This document shows positions 44,513-56,321 of a DNA stretch of 64,000 bases, piece by piece; the first letter of the stretch is position 1; each line of letters begins with the position of its first letter. Source of the stretch: Stenotrophomonas maltophilia (GTDB lineage Bacteria; Pseudomonadota; Gammaproteobacteria; Xanthomonadales; Xanthomonadaceae); assembly GCA_002387845.1 (NCBI GenBank), contig DGLB01000041.1:1-64000 (forward strand), in the 5' to 3' direction. A program made the translations under genes and the position numbers. Below the pieces are notes generated by a model that ran no database searches, was not told the origin of the DNA, and worked only from the letters and a program-made list of their open reading frames with translations.

Positions 44513-45456
44513 GCAGTGGCTCGCAATCTGTGTTCGGAAAGGATGTGACGGGCCTGGTCGGCGTCACGGTGCATCTGGTCGGTCAACGCGGCCAGATCAT
44601 GGAACTTCTCTTCATCGCGCAGTTTGGCGACGAATTCAACTTGGATGTGCCGACCGTACAGGTCGCCCTGGAAGTCGAACAGGTGTGCTTCCAGCAGCGG
44701 CTCGACGCCTTCCACGGTGGGACGGGTGCCAAAGCTGGATACCGACGGCCATGGCTGGTCGAACACACCGTGCACCCAGGTGGCGTAGATGCCGGCAAGC
44801 GCCGGGGTCTTCGGGAAGCGCAGGTTGGCGGTGGGGAACCCCAGGGTGCGGCCCAGCTGCCGGCCGCGCACTACCCTGCCCCCGATCGCATACGGACGGC
44901 CAAGCAGATCGCCGGCGTGGGCGAAGTTGCCTTCGCGCAGCAGCTGGCGGATGCGGGTGGCGGAAATGCGCTCGCCGTGCAGGTCGACCGGGTCGATCGC
45001 GCCGGCGGTGAAGCCGTGCTGCTCGCCCATGGCCTGCAGCAGGGCCAGATCGCCACGGCGGCGGTTGCCGAAGCAGAACTGCGGGCCGATCCAGACCTCG
45101 CGGGCCCCCAGGCGGTGCACCAGCAGCTGTTCGACGAAGGCTTCCGCGGACATCGCAGCCATGCGCGCGTCGAACCGCAGCAGGCCGATGGCGTCCACGC
45201 CCAACTCATTCAGGCCGGCCACCTTGTCGCGGGCCAGGGTCAGCCGCGGTGGCGGCTCGCCCTGGGCGAAGTACTCGCGCGGCAGCGGCTCGAACGCCAC
45301 CACCACCGCAGGGACTCCCAGCGCGCGGGCACGCGCGACCGCGTGGCGCACCAGCGCACGATGGCCCAGGTGCAGGCCGTCGAACGCGCCGATGCAGACC
45401 ACGCTTCCGTGCGGGAACAGACGCCCGCCCTCGATGCTTCTGAACAACCTGCTCAT
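44509..45456 (-). CDS. ribF: Bifunctional riboflavin kinase / FMN adenylyltransferase
   Basis: Makes FMN and FAD from riboflavin (315 residues). The N-terminal nucleotidyltransferase has GAFDGLHLGHRAL and ISATRIR; the C-terminal kinase domain has GRTLGFPTANL and the GIYATWV region. First gene of the ribF-ileS-lspA-ispH run; murJ lies upstream 74 bp away. Confidence 0.97.
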   Translation of the reverse strand: MSRLFRSIEGGRLFPHGSVVCIGAFDGLHLGHRALVRHAVARARALGVPAVVVAFEPLPREYFAQGEPPPRLTLARDKVAGLNELGVDAIGLLRFDARMAAMSAEAFVEQLLVHRLGAREVWIGPQFCFGNRRRGDLALLQAMGEQHGFTAGAIDPVDLHGERISATRIRQLLREGNFAHAGDLLGRPYAIGGRVVRGRQLGRTLGFPTANLRFPKTPALAGIYATWVHGVFDQPWPSVSSFGTRPTVEGVEPLLEAHLFDFQGDLYGRHIQVEFVAKLRDEEKFHDLAALTDQMHRDADQARHILSEHRLRATA

Positions 45457-45530
45457 CTAGTGGATTTCCGGCCCACCCAGGCCAACGCGTTGATTGGTAT
45501 GACCCGCAAGTATAGCCGGGGCGTCAAGGG

Positions 45531-47150
45531 TCAATGCTCGCGAAGGTGGCGGGGGCGGAAGCCCATCGCGACCAGCGCCACCAGATAGGTGAGGCCGCCG
45601 CCGCCGACCAGCAAGGCCAGGTTGCCGATCCGGTGCCACTTATCCATGCCGGTGAAACCCGGCATCGTGTACAGCAGGGCCAGCAGCACGGCCACCATGG
45701 CCGCGCAGGCCAGCCCCAGCCGGGTGACATAGCCGGCCCAGCCGGGCTTGCGCTCATACACATCGGTCTTGCCCAGCCAGTACCAGAGCAGGCCCAGGTT
45801 CAGGTAGCTGGACATGGCGCTGGCAATGCCCAGGGCCAGATGCAGGCCGGGTTGCTTGCCCAGCGCCGCCATCATCCCTTCGGCCTTCAGCGCGTCCGGC
45901 ACCATCAGGTGGTACAGCACCGCCAGCAGGGCGAAGTTGAACACCATGTTGGCGACCAGCGCGGCAATACCGGCGCGGACCGGGGTGCGGGTGTCCTGGC
46001 GGGCGTAGAACGCCGGCAGCACCACCTTCAGCAGAGCGAAAGCCGGCAGGCCAGCGGCCAGGCCGTACACCGACAGCGCGGTCATGCGGGTGTCGAAGGC
46101 GGTGAACTGGCGGTACTGGAACAGCGTGGCGATCAGCGGTTCGGCCAGCAGCACCAGGCCGAGCATGGCCGGCACCGCGATCAGCAGCGTGGTGCGCAGG
46201 CCCCAGTCCAGGGCATTGGAGAACCCGGCCTTGTCGGTACTGACATGGTGACGGGCCAATGCGGGCAGGATCACCGTGCCCAGCGCCACCCCGAACACGC
46301 CCAGCGGCAGCTCCAGGAAGCGGTCGGCCAGCGACAGCCAGGACTGCGAACCATCGGTCAGCTGGGCGGCGATCACCGTGTCCAGCAGCAGGTTGATCTG
46401 CGCCACCGACGAGCCGAACAGGGTCGGCACCATCAGGGTCAGCACCTTGCGCACGCCCGGATGCCGCCAGCCCCAGCGCGGCAGGGTCAGCAGGTTGATC
46501 CCCTTCAGCGAGGGCAGCTGGAACAGCAGCTGCAGCAGGCCGGCGGCCAGCACCGCCCAGCCCAGCGCCAGGATCTGCTTCTCCGGCGTGCCGCCCAGCT
46601 GCGGGGCCAGCCACAGCGCACCGGCGATCATGCACAGATTGAGGATGACCGGGGTCAGCGCTGGCATCGCGAACTTCTGGAAACTGTTGAGCGCGCCACC
46701 GGCCAGGGCCGTGAGCGAGACGAACAACAGGAACGGGAAGGTCAGCCGGAACAGGTCCACCAGCAGGCCGTGCTTCACCGGGTCGGTGTCGACCCCGCTG
46801 GAGAACAGCGAAGCCAGCTGCGGCGCGAAGATCAGCGCCAGCGCGGTGACCACCATCAGCACCCCGCCCAGGGTGCCGGCCACCCGCGACATCAGTTCGC
46901 GCAGTTCGGCGTGCGGACGGGTTTCCTTCACTTCCGTGAACACCGGCACGAAGGCGGTGGCAAACGAGCCCTCCGCGAACAGCCGGCGCAGGAAATTGGG
47001 CACCCGGAAGGCCACCCAGAACGCGTCGGTCACCGCATTGGTGCCGAAGGTGGTGGTGATGACCTGGTCCCGGACCAGGCCCAGGACGCGGGAAATCATG
47101 GTCATGCTGCTGAACGACAGCAGCCCGCGCAACATCCTTGGTGAACTCAC
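45531..47150 (-). CDS. murJ: Lipid II flippase MurJ
   Basis: MATE-like integral membrane protein (539 residues, about 14 membrane segments) that flips lipid II for peptidoglycan synthesis. The family start is MLRGLLSFSSMTMISRVLGLVRD with four extra residues (MSSPR) in front, and FGTNAVTDAFWVAFRVPNFLRR follows. It is divergent from rpsT, as in many related genomes. Confidence 0.96.
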   Translation of the reverse strand: MSSPRMLRGLLSFSSMTMISRVLGLVRDQVITTTFGTNAVTDAFWVAFRVPNFLRRLFAEGSFATAFVPVFTEVKETRPHAELRELMSRVAGTLGGVLMVVTALALIFAPQLASLFSSGVDTDPVKHGLLVDLFRLTFPFLLFVSLTALAGGALNSFQKFAMPALTPVILNLCMIAGALWLAPQLGGTPEKQILALGWAVLAAGLLQLLFQLPSLKGINLLTLPRWGWRHPGVRKVLTLMVPTLFGSSVAQINLLLDTVIAAQLTDGSQSWLSLADRFLELPLGVFGVALGTVILPALARHHVSTDKAGFSNALDWGLRTTLLIAVPAMLGLVLLAEPLIATLFQYRQFTAFDTRMTALSVYGLAAGLPAFALLKVVLPAFYARQDTRTPVRAGIAALVANMVFNFALLAVLYHLMVPDALKAEGMMAALGKQPGLHLALGIASAMSSYLNLGLLWYWLGKTDVYERKPGWAGYVTRLGLACAAMVAVLLALLYTMPGFTGMDKWHRIGNLALLVGGGGLTYLVALVAMGFRPRHLREH

Positions 47151-47162
47151 CCGTGTTCCCTC

Positions 47163-47203
47163 TTGACAATTGACTTGACGTACATTTTTCGAGCCATCAT
47201 ACT
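47163..47203 (+). promoter_or_regulatory. Putative sigma-70 promoter of rpsT
   Basis: TTGACG (47175-47180), a 17-bp gap and CATACT (47198-47203). A second -35-like TTGACA lies at 47163. Transcription would begin about 40 bp before the rpsT start. Confidence 0.5.
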
Positions 47204-47251
47204 TTCCAGCTTGCTGTTCCCATTACACCGATTTTTCAGGAAACCACCACT

Positions 47252-47521
47252 GTGGCCAATATCAAGTCCGCCAAGAAGCGCGCCAAGCAGACCGTCGTGC
47301 GCAATGCGCGCAACACGGCTCAGCGTTCGATGCTGCGCACCGCTGTCAAGAAGGTGATCAAGGCTCTGGATGCCAATGACGCCGCCGGCGCCGAGGCAGC
47401 CTTTGCCGTCGCCCAGCCGATCCTCGACCGTTTCAGCTCGCGCGGTCTGATCCACAAGAACAAGGCTGCTCGTCACAAGAGCCGTCTGACCGCCCGCATC
47501 AAGGCCCTCAAGGCCGCCTGA
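47252..47521 (+). CDS. rpsT: 30S ribosomal protein S20
   Basis: An 89-residue basic ribosomal protein binding 16S rRNA, starting with GTG (GTGGCCAATATC, MANIKSAKKRAKQT) after an AGGAAA ribosome binding site. The rare start codon is known to limit S20 translation in other bacteria, which fits autoregulation; whether it applies here is an inference. Confidence 0.98.
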   Translation: MANIKSAKKRAKQTVVRNARNTAQRSMLRTAVKKVIKALDANDAAGAEAAFAVAQPILDRFSSRGLIHKNKAARHKSRLTARIKALKAA

Positions 47522-47543
47522 TACGGCGTGGTTGCTGCTGTGC

Positions 47544-47566
47544 AGCCGGGCAGAGCCCGGCTCTAC
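47544..47566. repeat. SMAG palindrome after rpsT
   Basis: AGCCGGGC / GCCCGGCT stem with CTAC end, 20 bp past the rpsT stop and before the terminator. Confidence 0.75.
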
Positions 47567-47581
47567 GGTGGAACGCAGAAG

Positions 47582-47603
47582 CCCGGCCGATGCCGGGTTT
47601 TTT
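47582..47603 (+). terminator. rpsT terminator
   Basis: CCCGGC / GCCGGG stem with loop CGAT followed by a run of six T on the plus strand. Confidence 0.75.
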
Positions 47604-47618
47604 GTTGCGCTGAAGAAG

Positions 47619-47645
47619 GTAGTGCCGGGCCACGCCCGGCAGGCA
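47619..47645. repeat. SMAG palindrome between two terminators
   Basis: GTAG followed by TGCCGGGC / GCCCGGCA. The core stem matches the repeat at 60406. Confidence 0.7.
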
Positions 47646-47669
47646 CGCGCACGATCCACAGCCCCACAG

Positions 47670-47695
47670 AAAAACCCGGCCTTGGCCGGGTTTTT
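47670..47695. terminator. Bidirectional terminator between rpsT and obgE
   Basis: AAAAACCCGGCC / GGCCGGGTTTTT, a 12-bp inverted repeat with A- and T-runs, usable on both strands; it should end the obgE transcript, 20 bp past that gene's stop. Confidence 0.85.
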
Positions 47696-47714
47696 CACGT
47701 GTGCGTGGAGGCGC

Positions 47715-48767
47715 TCAGAGCGCATCGCGCGCATCGGCCTCTTCTTCCTTCTGGCGGTCGAAGAACGCCATCACCTGGGTCATGATCGGCCAGGTGCCTT
47801 CACGACCCAGCGCCGAGACCAGGAACCACGGCTGGGTCCAGCCCAGCTCGGCCACCACCTGCTCGGCGGCGGCCTTGGCCTCGTCTTCGAACATCAGGTC
47901 GGCCTTGTTCAGCACCAGCCAGCGCGGCTTGTCCAGCAGCTCCGGGTCGTGCTTGGCCAGCTCGCGCTCGATGGCACGCACCTGCTCGACCGGCGAAATA
48001 CCCTCCACGCCACCTTCCATCGGGGAGATGTCCACGAGGTGCAGCAACAGACGGGTGCGCTGCAGGTGACGCAGGAACTGCGCGCCCAGCCCAGCCCCGT
48101 CCGCCGCACCTTCAATCAGGCCCGGAATATCGGCGATGACGAAGCTGCGGTAGTTCTCCACCCGCACCACGCCGAGGTTGGGGTACAAGGTGGTGAACGG
48201 GTAATCGGCCACCTTGGGGGTGGCGGCGGAAACCGCGCGGATCAGGGTGCTCTTGCCGGCATTGGGGAAGCCGAGCAGGCCGACGTCGGCCAGCAGCTTC
48301 AGTTCCAGCTTGAGCAGGCGCTCCTCGCCCTCCTCGCCCGGCAGTGCCTGACGCGGCGAGCGGTTGGTGGAGCTCTTGAAGTGCATGTTGCCGAGGCCAC
48401 CACGGCCACCCTTGGCGACCAGCAGGCGGTCGTTGTGCTGGGTGAGGTCGCCGATGACTTCGTCGGTGGCCACGTTGATCACCACGGTGCCGACCGGCAC
48501 GGTGATGGTCAGGTCTTCGCCGCCCTTGCCGTAGGCCTGGCGGCCCATGCCGTTCTCGCCGCGCTGCGCCTTGAAGATGCGCTCGTGGCGGAAGTCGACC
48601 AGGGTGTTCAGGTTTTCGTCGGCGCGGATGTACACGCTGCCGCCGTTGCCGCCGTCACCGCCGTCCGGGCCACCCAGCGGGATGAACTTCTCGCGACGGA
48701 AACCGACGCAGCCGTTACCGCCATTGCCGGCAATGACCTGGATTTCTGCTTCGTCTACAAGTTTCAT
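47715..48767 (-). CDS. obgE: GTPase ObgE/CgtA
   Basis: Essential ribosome-associated GTPase (350 residues) used in 50S assembly and stress control. It has the glycine-rich Obg fold (GGDGGNGGSVYIRADE), G1 GFPNAGKST, G3 DIPGLIEGA and G4 NKADL. ATG 48767 (MKLVDEAEIQV) is the family start. It lies downstream of rplU-rpmA as usual, but a terminator-like hairpin separates them. Confidence 0.97.
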   Translation of the reverse strand: MKLVDEAEIQVIAGNGGNGCVGFRREKFIPLGGPDGGDGGNGGSVYIRADENLNTLVDFRHERIFKAQRGENGMGRQAYGKGGEDLTITVPVGTVVINVATDEVIGDLTQHNDRLLVAKGGRGGLGNMHFKSSTNRSPRQALPGEEGEERLLKLELKLLADVGLLGFPNAGKSTLIRAVSAATPKVADYPFTTLYPNLGVVRVENYRSFVIADIPGLIEGAADGAGLGAQFLRHLQRTRLLLHLVDISPMEGGVEGISPVEQVRAIERELAKHDPELLDKPRWLVLNKADLMFEDEAKAAAEQVVAELGWTQPWFLVSALGREGTWPIMTQVMAFFDRQKEEEADARDAL

Positions 48768-48851
48768 GATTCTGGATGCCAACTGGAGGCGGCAGGCGCA
48801 GGAATGCCCACCGCAAGTCTAAAAGATGCCCGGCGCGGATGCCGGGAAAAC

Positions 48852-48878
48852 AAAAGCCCCGCTGGAAGCGGGGCTTTT
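48852..48878 (-). terminator. Terminator after rpmA
   Basis: AAAAGCCCCGC / GCGGGGCTTTT, an 11-bp stem with a five-base loop, between the rpmA stop and the obgE start. Partial read-through could supply obgE. Confidence 0.8.
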
Positions 48879-48925
48879 GTCGGCTACCCCACGCGCCAGG
48901 CGCGGGTGCCTGCGACGCGCGAAGA

Positions 48926-49186
48926 TCAGGCTTCGGCGACGACGCTGACGGTGCGACGCTTCTTCGGGCCCTTCACCGAGAACTCCACCTTGCCGTCGAT
49001 CAGAGCGAACAGGGTGTGGTCACGGCCCAGGCCAACGCCGGTACCCGGGTGGAACTGGGTGCCGCGCTGACGCACGATGATGTTGCCGGCGTCGATGGCC
49101 TGGCCACCGAAGATCTTCACGCCGAGGTACTTCGGGTTGGAGTCGCGACCGTTGCGCGAGGAGCCTACGCCCTTTTTATGTGCCAT
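48926..49186 (-). CDS. rpmA: 50S ribosomal protein L27
   Basis: An 86-residue protein (MAHKKGVGSSRNGRDSNPK) whose N-terminus reaches the peptidyl-transferase centre. It follows rplU by 15 bp on the same strand. Confidence 0.98.
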   Translation of the reverse strand: MAHKKGVGSSRNGRDSNPKYLGVKIFGGQAIDAGNIIVRQRGTQFHPGTGVGLGRDHTLFALIDGKVEFSVKGPKKRRTVSVVAEA

Positions 49187-49201
49187 GACTGCTTCTCCTT
49201 A

Positions 49202-49519
49202 TTACTTGCTGCCACCGGCGACGCCGGTGATCTCGATTTCGGTGTAGTACTGACGGTGACCCTGGCGCTTCATGTGGTGCTTACGGCGACGGAACTTGAT
49301 GATCCGGACCTTGTCAGCACGACCCTGGGACACGACCTTGGCGGTGACCGAAGCGCCCTTCAGCGCGTCGCCCAGCTTGATGCCGTCGCTGTCGCCCAGC
49401 AGCAGGATGTTGTCGAACTTGATCTCGCTGCCGACTTCGACTTCGAGCTTTTCAACGCGGAGGGTTTCACCCTGCGCGACGCGGTATTGCTTACCGCCGG
49501 TGACCAGTACTGCGTACAT
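49202..49519 (-). CDS. rplU: 50S ribosomal protein L21
   Basis: A 105-residue large-subunit protein (MYAVLVTGGKQYRVAQGE; FRRRKHHMKRQGHRQ). ATG 49519 is the family start; the frame upstream is not coding. First gene of rplU-rpmA, divergent from uvrA. Confidence 0.98.
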   Translation of the reverse strand: MYAVLVTGGKQYRVAQGETLRVEKLEVEVGSEIKFDNILLLGDSDGIKLGDALKGASVTAKVVSQGRADKVRIIKFRRRKHHMKRQGHRQYYTEIEITGVAGGSK

Positions 49520-49788
49520 GACCAGACTTCCTCTGTAGTTATTGTGGTCTTGGACTGCCGCCATCGAGGGCGGACAGAAGCGGGATTTTACGCATTCACC
49601 CCAGCCCGGGTCAACCCACCCCCTGCTCTGACGCAACCAGGCCTGAACCCCGTTCAGGAAACCGCCCGGTCGGGTCGCACGGGGTGAGACAGGGGGCTGG
49701 CAATGTCGCCGATTGCCCCCAAATCCCAAGCTCGGTAGGCTGACCGATTGGCGTCTCTGCTTGCCCTCTGCCCCACTACGGATCCCCC

Positions 49789-52799
<3,011 letters not shown>

Positions 52800-52800
<1 letters not shown>

Positions 52801-53207
52801 TGAGCAACGAACACAAGATCATTGCCCGCGTGCCGATCAGCGTGCGCTGGCGCGACATGGACAGCATGGGCCACGTCAACAACGCCAAGTACATTTCCTA
52901 CCTGGAAGAGGCGCGCGTGCGCTGGATGCTGGGTGTGGAAGGCGTGGCGATGACCGACCGCATCGCGCCGGTCGTGGCCGCCACGAACGTCAATTACCGC
53001 CTGCCGATCGTGTGGCCGAACGACATCGTGGTGGAACTGTTCGTGGAGCGCCTGGGCAACAGCAGCGTCACCATCGGCCACCGCATCGTCGACCAGAAGA
53101 ACGACAGCGCGCTGTATTCGGACGGGAACGTGGTGGTGGTGTGGATGGATACGCAGACCGGCAAGAGCGCGCCGCTGCCGGAGGCCGTGCGCAGCGCCTG
53201 TAGTTGA
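52800..53207 (+). CDS. Acyl-CoA thioesterase, 4HBT (YbgC/FadM) type
   Basis: A 135-residue hot-dog fold thioesterase. The active-site motif is RWRDMDSMGHVNNAKY with its conserved Asp. The ATG overlaps the uvrA stop by one base (TAATG), so the two are cotranscribed. Substrate unknown; long-chain acyl-CoA is usual for the family. Confidence 0.9.
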
Positions 53208-53268
53208 GCATCGCGATGCGGTGCCGGGCATGGCGGTGTTGACGCTGTTGATCTTGCCGGTGTCGCCG

Positions 53269-53292
53269 GTAGGGTCGGTCGTCAGACGACTG
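53269..53292. repeat. SMAG palindrome
   Basis: GTAGGGTCGGTCGTCAGACG and following bases, the inverted orientation of the repeat at 53391 and 37094. Confidence 0.75.
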
Positions 53293-53390
53293 CCGATGAC
53301 GCCCGGCACTGCTTTGACGACGGGAATCCGAACGGGGACACGCCTCTCCGTTCAATGACCTTGCGTCACCGGATGTGGACCCGATATCGG

Positions 53391-53414
53391 CAGTCGTCTG
53401 ACGACCGACCCTAC
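53391..53414. repeat. SMAG palindrome, opposite orientation
   Basis: CAGTCGTCTGACGACCGACC then CTAC. With the copy at 53269 it makes an inverted pair about 100 bp apart that could fold as one long hairpin. Confidence 0.75.
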
Positions 53415-53521
53415 CGACATTCCGCGACATTCCGCGATATGCCGCCCCCCGCATCCCGGCCGTCCTCCGCATCCCGGCCGTCCTCCGCATCCCGGCCGTC
53501 CCCGGCATCCCGGCTGTCCCA
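53415..53521. repeat. Short tandem repeats (3 x 10 bp and 4 x 18 bp)
   Basis: Three units CGACATTCCG (53415-53444, the last changed) and, a few bases on, four units CGCATCCCGGCCGTCCTC (53450, 53468, 53486, 53504; the last two with changes). The 53208-53536 gap contains only these and the two SMAG elements. Confidence 0.85.
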
Positions 53522-53536
53522 GCGCAGCCGGGACGG

Positions 53537-53974
53537 TCAGGGCGCGGTGCCGCGCACCTGCAACACCCCATCCACCTTCCGACCATCGTCCAGACTGAGC
53601 CGCAGGGGCACCTCCCTGCCCTCCGCCAGCGGCACCTCCGGCTGCATCAGCATCAGGTGCAGCCCGCCGGGCTTCAGCTCCACGCGCGCCCCGGCCGCGA
53701 TCGGCAACCGCTCCACCTCGCGCATCCGGCTGACGCCGTTGACCACCGTGGTTTCATGCAGCGATACGTCGCCGAAGGCCTTGCTGCCCGCAGCGACGAC
53801 CGTCACTGCCAGCGCGCATCGGTTCACGATCGTCCCGTAGCCCGCCGTCATCGGCATCTTCGCCACCGGCAGCCGCGCCCAGCCCTGCTCCAGCGTCACG
53901 CACCCCGGCTCGGCCGCGGATGCTGCGCCCGCACACGCCATCAACAATACGCCAACGAATGGTTTGGTTATCAT
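53537..53974 (-). CDS. Copper chaperone PCu(A)C
   Basis: A 145-residue periplasmic protein (signal peptide FVGVLLMACAGAASA) that delivers copper to cytochrome oxidases. It shows the exact H-x10-M-x21-H-x-M copper motif (from HETTVVNGVSRM to HLM). ATG 53974 is chosen because it gives the signal peptide; the longer frame lies antisense to the next gene. The two are divergent, with starts 35 bp apart. Confidence 0.92.
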   Translation of the reverse strand: MITKPFVGVLLMACAGAASAAEPGCVTLEQGWARLPVAKMPMTAGYGTIVNRCALAVTVVAAGSKAFGDVSLHETTVVNGVSRMREVERLPIAAGARVELKPGGLHLMLMQPEVPLAEGREVPLRLSLDDGRKVDGVLQVRGTAP

Positions 53975-54008
53975 CGCCTCAGTTTCCCGTCCGCAACGAG
54001 ACCGCAGC

Positions 54009-54788
54009 ATGACGACGCTTATCGAGGTGATCAACCACGGCCCCATCCGCGAGCTGCGCCTGGCGCGCCCGCCGGTCAATGCACTGGACACCGAACTGTG
54101 CCGGCAGCTGATCCACGCGGTGGAGCTGGCCATGGCCGAGGACGCGCACGGGGTGATTCTGTCGGGCAGCGAACGCGTCTTCACCGGCGGCATGGACGTG
54201 CCGCACCTGCTCTCGCACGGCGATGACAAGCACAAGCTGTTGGACAGCTGGAATGCGTTCTTCGGTGCCGTGCGCACCATCGCCGAAAGCCGCATTCCGG
54301 TGGTGGCGGCGATCACCGGCCATGCCCCCGCCGGTGGCTGCGTGCTGGCGCTGTGCTGCGACTACCGGGTGATGGCGCGCAGTACCGACCCGGCGCGGCC
54401 GTACGGCATCGGCCTGAACGAGGTGCAGGTGGGACTGGTCGCCCCGGAAGGCATCCAGCGCCTGATGCGCCGCGCGGTCGGCGAACACCGCGCCAGCATC
54501 CTGCTGACCACCGGTGCGCTGGTGCCGGCCGAGCAGGCGCTGCAGATCGGGCTGGTGGATGAACTGGCCGACGGCGAGCAGGTGGTGGGCCGCGCCCTGG
54601 CCTGGCTGCAGCAGCTGCTGAAGCTGCCGCGCCAGCCGATGCAGCTGACCCGCGCCGTGGCCCGCGTCGACCTGCAGGAGGCGCTGCACCCGGACCTGAT
54701 CCAGCTGGACCGGTTCGTCGACGCCTGGTACGCCCCGGATGCGCAGAACGCGTTGCACGCGCTGGCGGCGCGGATCGGGAAGGGATAA
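54009..54788 (+). CDS. Enoyl-CoA hydratase/isomerase family protein
   Basis: A 259-residue crotonase-fold protein. The oxyanion-hole regions are VFTGGMDVPHLL and GHAPAGGCVLALCCDYR. The catalytic Glu pair of true hydratases is not clearly kept (GLNEVQVGLVAPEG has one), so the reaction is uncertain. The start MTTLIEVINHG at 54009 is preferred to an upstream in-frame ATG that lies in the neighbour's promoter. Confidence 0.85.
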   Translation: MTTLIEVINHGPIRELRLARPPVNALDTELCRQLIHAVELAMAEDAHGVILSGSERVFTGGMDVPHLLSHGDDKHKLLDSWNAFFGAVRTIAESRIPVVAAITGHAPAGGCVLALCCDYRVMARSTDPARPYGIGLNEVQVGLVAPEGIQRLMRRAVGEHRASILLTTGALVPAEQALQIGLVDELADGEQVVGRALAWLQQLLKLPRQPMQLTRAVARVDLQEALHPDLIQLDRFVDAWYAPDAQNALHALAARIGKG

Positions 54789-54795
54789 GGGCCGG

Positions 54796-54801
54796 TATAA
54801 T
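54796..54801 (+). promoter_or_regulatory. Candidate -10 box of tesB
   Basis: A perfect TATAAT 31 bp before the proposed TTG start of tesB, just after the stop of the hydratase gene. A good -35 is not visible. Confidence 0.45.
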
Positions 54802-54831
54802 TCCCTTCCGTTCCACCATCAGGCCGCCGCC

Positions 54832-55740
54832 TTGTCCCAGCCGCAAGAACCCGTCGTTTCCGAGCTGATCGATCTGCTCTCGCTGGAGCGGCTGGAAGAC
54901 AACCTGTTCCGCGGCCAGAGCCGCGACATCGGCACCAAGTACGTGTTCGGCGGGCAGGTGCTGGGCCAGGCGCTGTCGGCCGCGCAGGCCACCGTTGAAA
55001 ACGGCCGCCACGTGCATTCGCTGCATGCCTACTTCCTGCGCGCCGGCAACATCGACCACCCGATCGTCTACGACGTCGACCGCACCCGCGACGGTGGCAG
55101 CTTCTCGGTGCGCCGGGTCACCGCGATCCAGCACGGCAAGGTCATTTTCTTCTGCGCCGCCTCGTTCCAGCAGGCCGAAACCGGGGCCGAGCACCAGCAG
55201 AAGATGCCGGAAGTGCCGCAGCCCGAAGATATCGAACCGAACCGGCCACTGCCGCCGGAAGTGCTGGAGCGGCTGCCGATCAAAGTGCAGCGCTGGCTTT
55301 CGCGCGGCGGCCCGTTCGAGTTCCGCCATGTGTACCCGCGCGATGAACTGCATCCGCCCAAGCGCCCGCCGTACCACCAGGTGTGGCTGCGTTTGAATGA
55401 AAAGGTCGGTGACGCGCCGGAACTGCACCAGGCGCTGCTGGCCTACGCGTCGGACTTCCATCTGCTCGGCACCGCCACCTTCCCGCACGGCATCAGCTAT
55501 TACCAGCCGCACGTGCAGATGGCCTCGCTGGACCATGCGATCTGGTTCCACCGCCCGTTCCGCGCCGACGACTGGCTGCTGTACTCACTGGACAGCCCCA
55601 GCGCACAGGATTCGCGCGGGCTGGCCCGCGGCCAGTTCTTCGACCGCCACGGCGTGCTGGTCGCCAGCACCGCGCAGGAAGGCCTGATCCGCGTCGTGGA
55701 AGACAGCAGCGCAGCGGCCGCCGTGCCGGCCAAGGAGTAA
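54832..55740 (+). CDS. tesB: Acyl-CoA thioesterase II
   Basis: A 302-residue double hot-dog thioesterase releasing fatty acids from acyl-CoA. A TTG at 54832 with AGG upstream is the best start: an ATG is lacking here and the frame before it is not coding; the length is then close to E. coli TesB (286). Landmarks are VFGGQVLGQALSAA, VHSLHAYFLRAG and SLDHAIWFHRPFRADDWLLY. Confidence 0.92.
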   Translation: MSQPQEPVVSELIDLLSLERLEDNLFRGQSRDIGTKYVFGGQVLGQALSAAQATVENGRHVHSLHAYFLRAGNIDHPIVYDVDRTRDGGSFSVRRVTAIQHGKVIFFCAASFQQAETGAEHQQKMPEVPQPEDIEPNRPLPPEVLERLPIKVQRWLSRGGPFEFRHVYPRDELHPPKRPPYHQVWLRLNEKVGDAPELHQALLAYASDFHLLGTATFPHGISYYQPHVQMASLDHAIWFHRPFRADDWLLYSLDSPSAQDSRGLARGQFFDRHGVLVASTAQEGLIRVVEDSSAAAAVPAKE

Positions 55741-55744
55741 CCCC

Positions 55745-56245
55745 ATGCGTCAGATTTTCACCAGCCAGCGCGTGGAAACCGTGGAAGGCGTGGCCCAGTT
55801 GCTGCGCGAAGCCGGTATCGAGGTGCGCATCACCAATGGCCGCTCTTACCACAGCAAGCGCGGCAGCCAGTTCAGCTATCTGGACACCAGCAAGGCCACC
55901 ACGCACCCCACCTTGTGGGTGGTGCACGCCAACGACCAGCCGCGCGCCCGCGAGATCCTGCGCGACGCCCGGCTGCTGGACACCACCCGCCGCGACCACC
56001 CCACCGCCGAGTACGCATTCCGCCCGGAAGCGGCCGAAGCCGCGCCGACCCGCAACTGGGGCTGGCGCATCCGCATCGGCCTGCTGCTGGTGATCGGTGC
56101 CGTCGCCATGTTCATCACGATGCGCCATCGCAGTGCCCCGCCGCCGGCCCCTGCCCCGGTCGTACAGCCGCAACCGCAACCGGCCCCGGCGGCCCCGGAG
56201 GAAGAAGAGGTCCGCGTGCGCATCACCCCGGCCAAGCAGCCGTAG
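55745..56245 (+). CDS. DUF2007-like membrane protein (pathogenicity-like protein)
   Basis: A 166-residue protein: an N-terminal soluble domain (MRQIFTSQRVETVEGVAQLL, then an RVLREA/WVVHANDQPRAREIL-type pattern) that fits the DUF2007 signal-transducing fold, one membrane segment near residue 105-121 (GLLLVIGAVAMFITM), then a Pro/Gln/Glu-rich tail. Annotated as pathogenicity-like in xanthomonads, without proven function. It begins four bases after tesB. Confidence 0.75.
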   Translation: MRQIFTSQRVETVEGVAQLLREAGIEVRITNGRSYHSKRGSQFSYLDTSKATTHPTLWVVHANDQPRAREILRDARLLDTTRRDHPTAEYAFRPEAAEAAPTRNWGWRIRIGLLLVIGAVAMFITMRHRSAPPPAPAPVVQPQPQPAPAAPEEEEVRVRITPAKQP

Positions 56246-56321
56246 ATTCCACGGGCACCCCATCCGGTCACATTCCCCGGGAACCCACGTCATGATGGCA
56301 TCACCCACCGGGGAACCCGCC

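Noticed and set aside
41744..44548. 934-codon plus-strand frame opposite ileS, and similar long frames opposite uvrA, murJ, cyoB and the M61 peptidase
   Set aside because: They lie fully antisense to well-supported genes and show only the composition expected from third-position GC bias.
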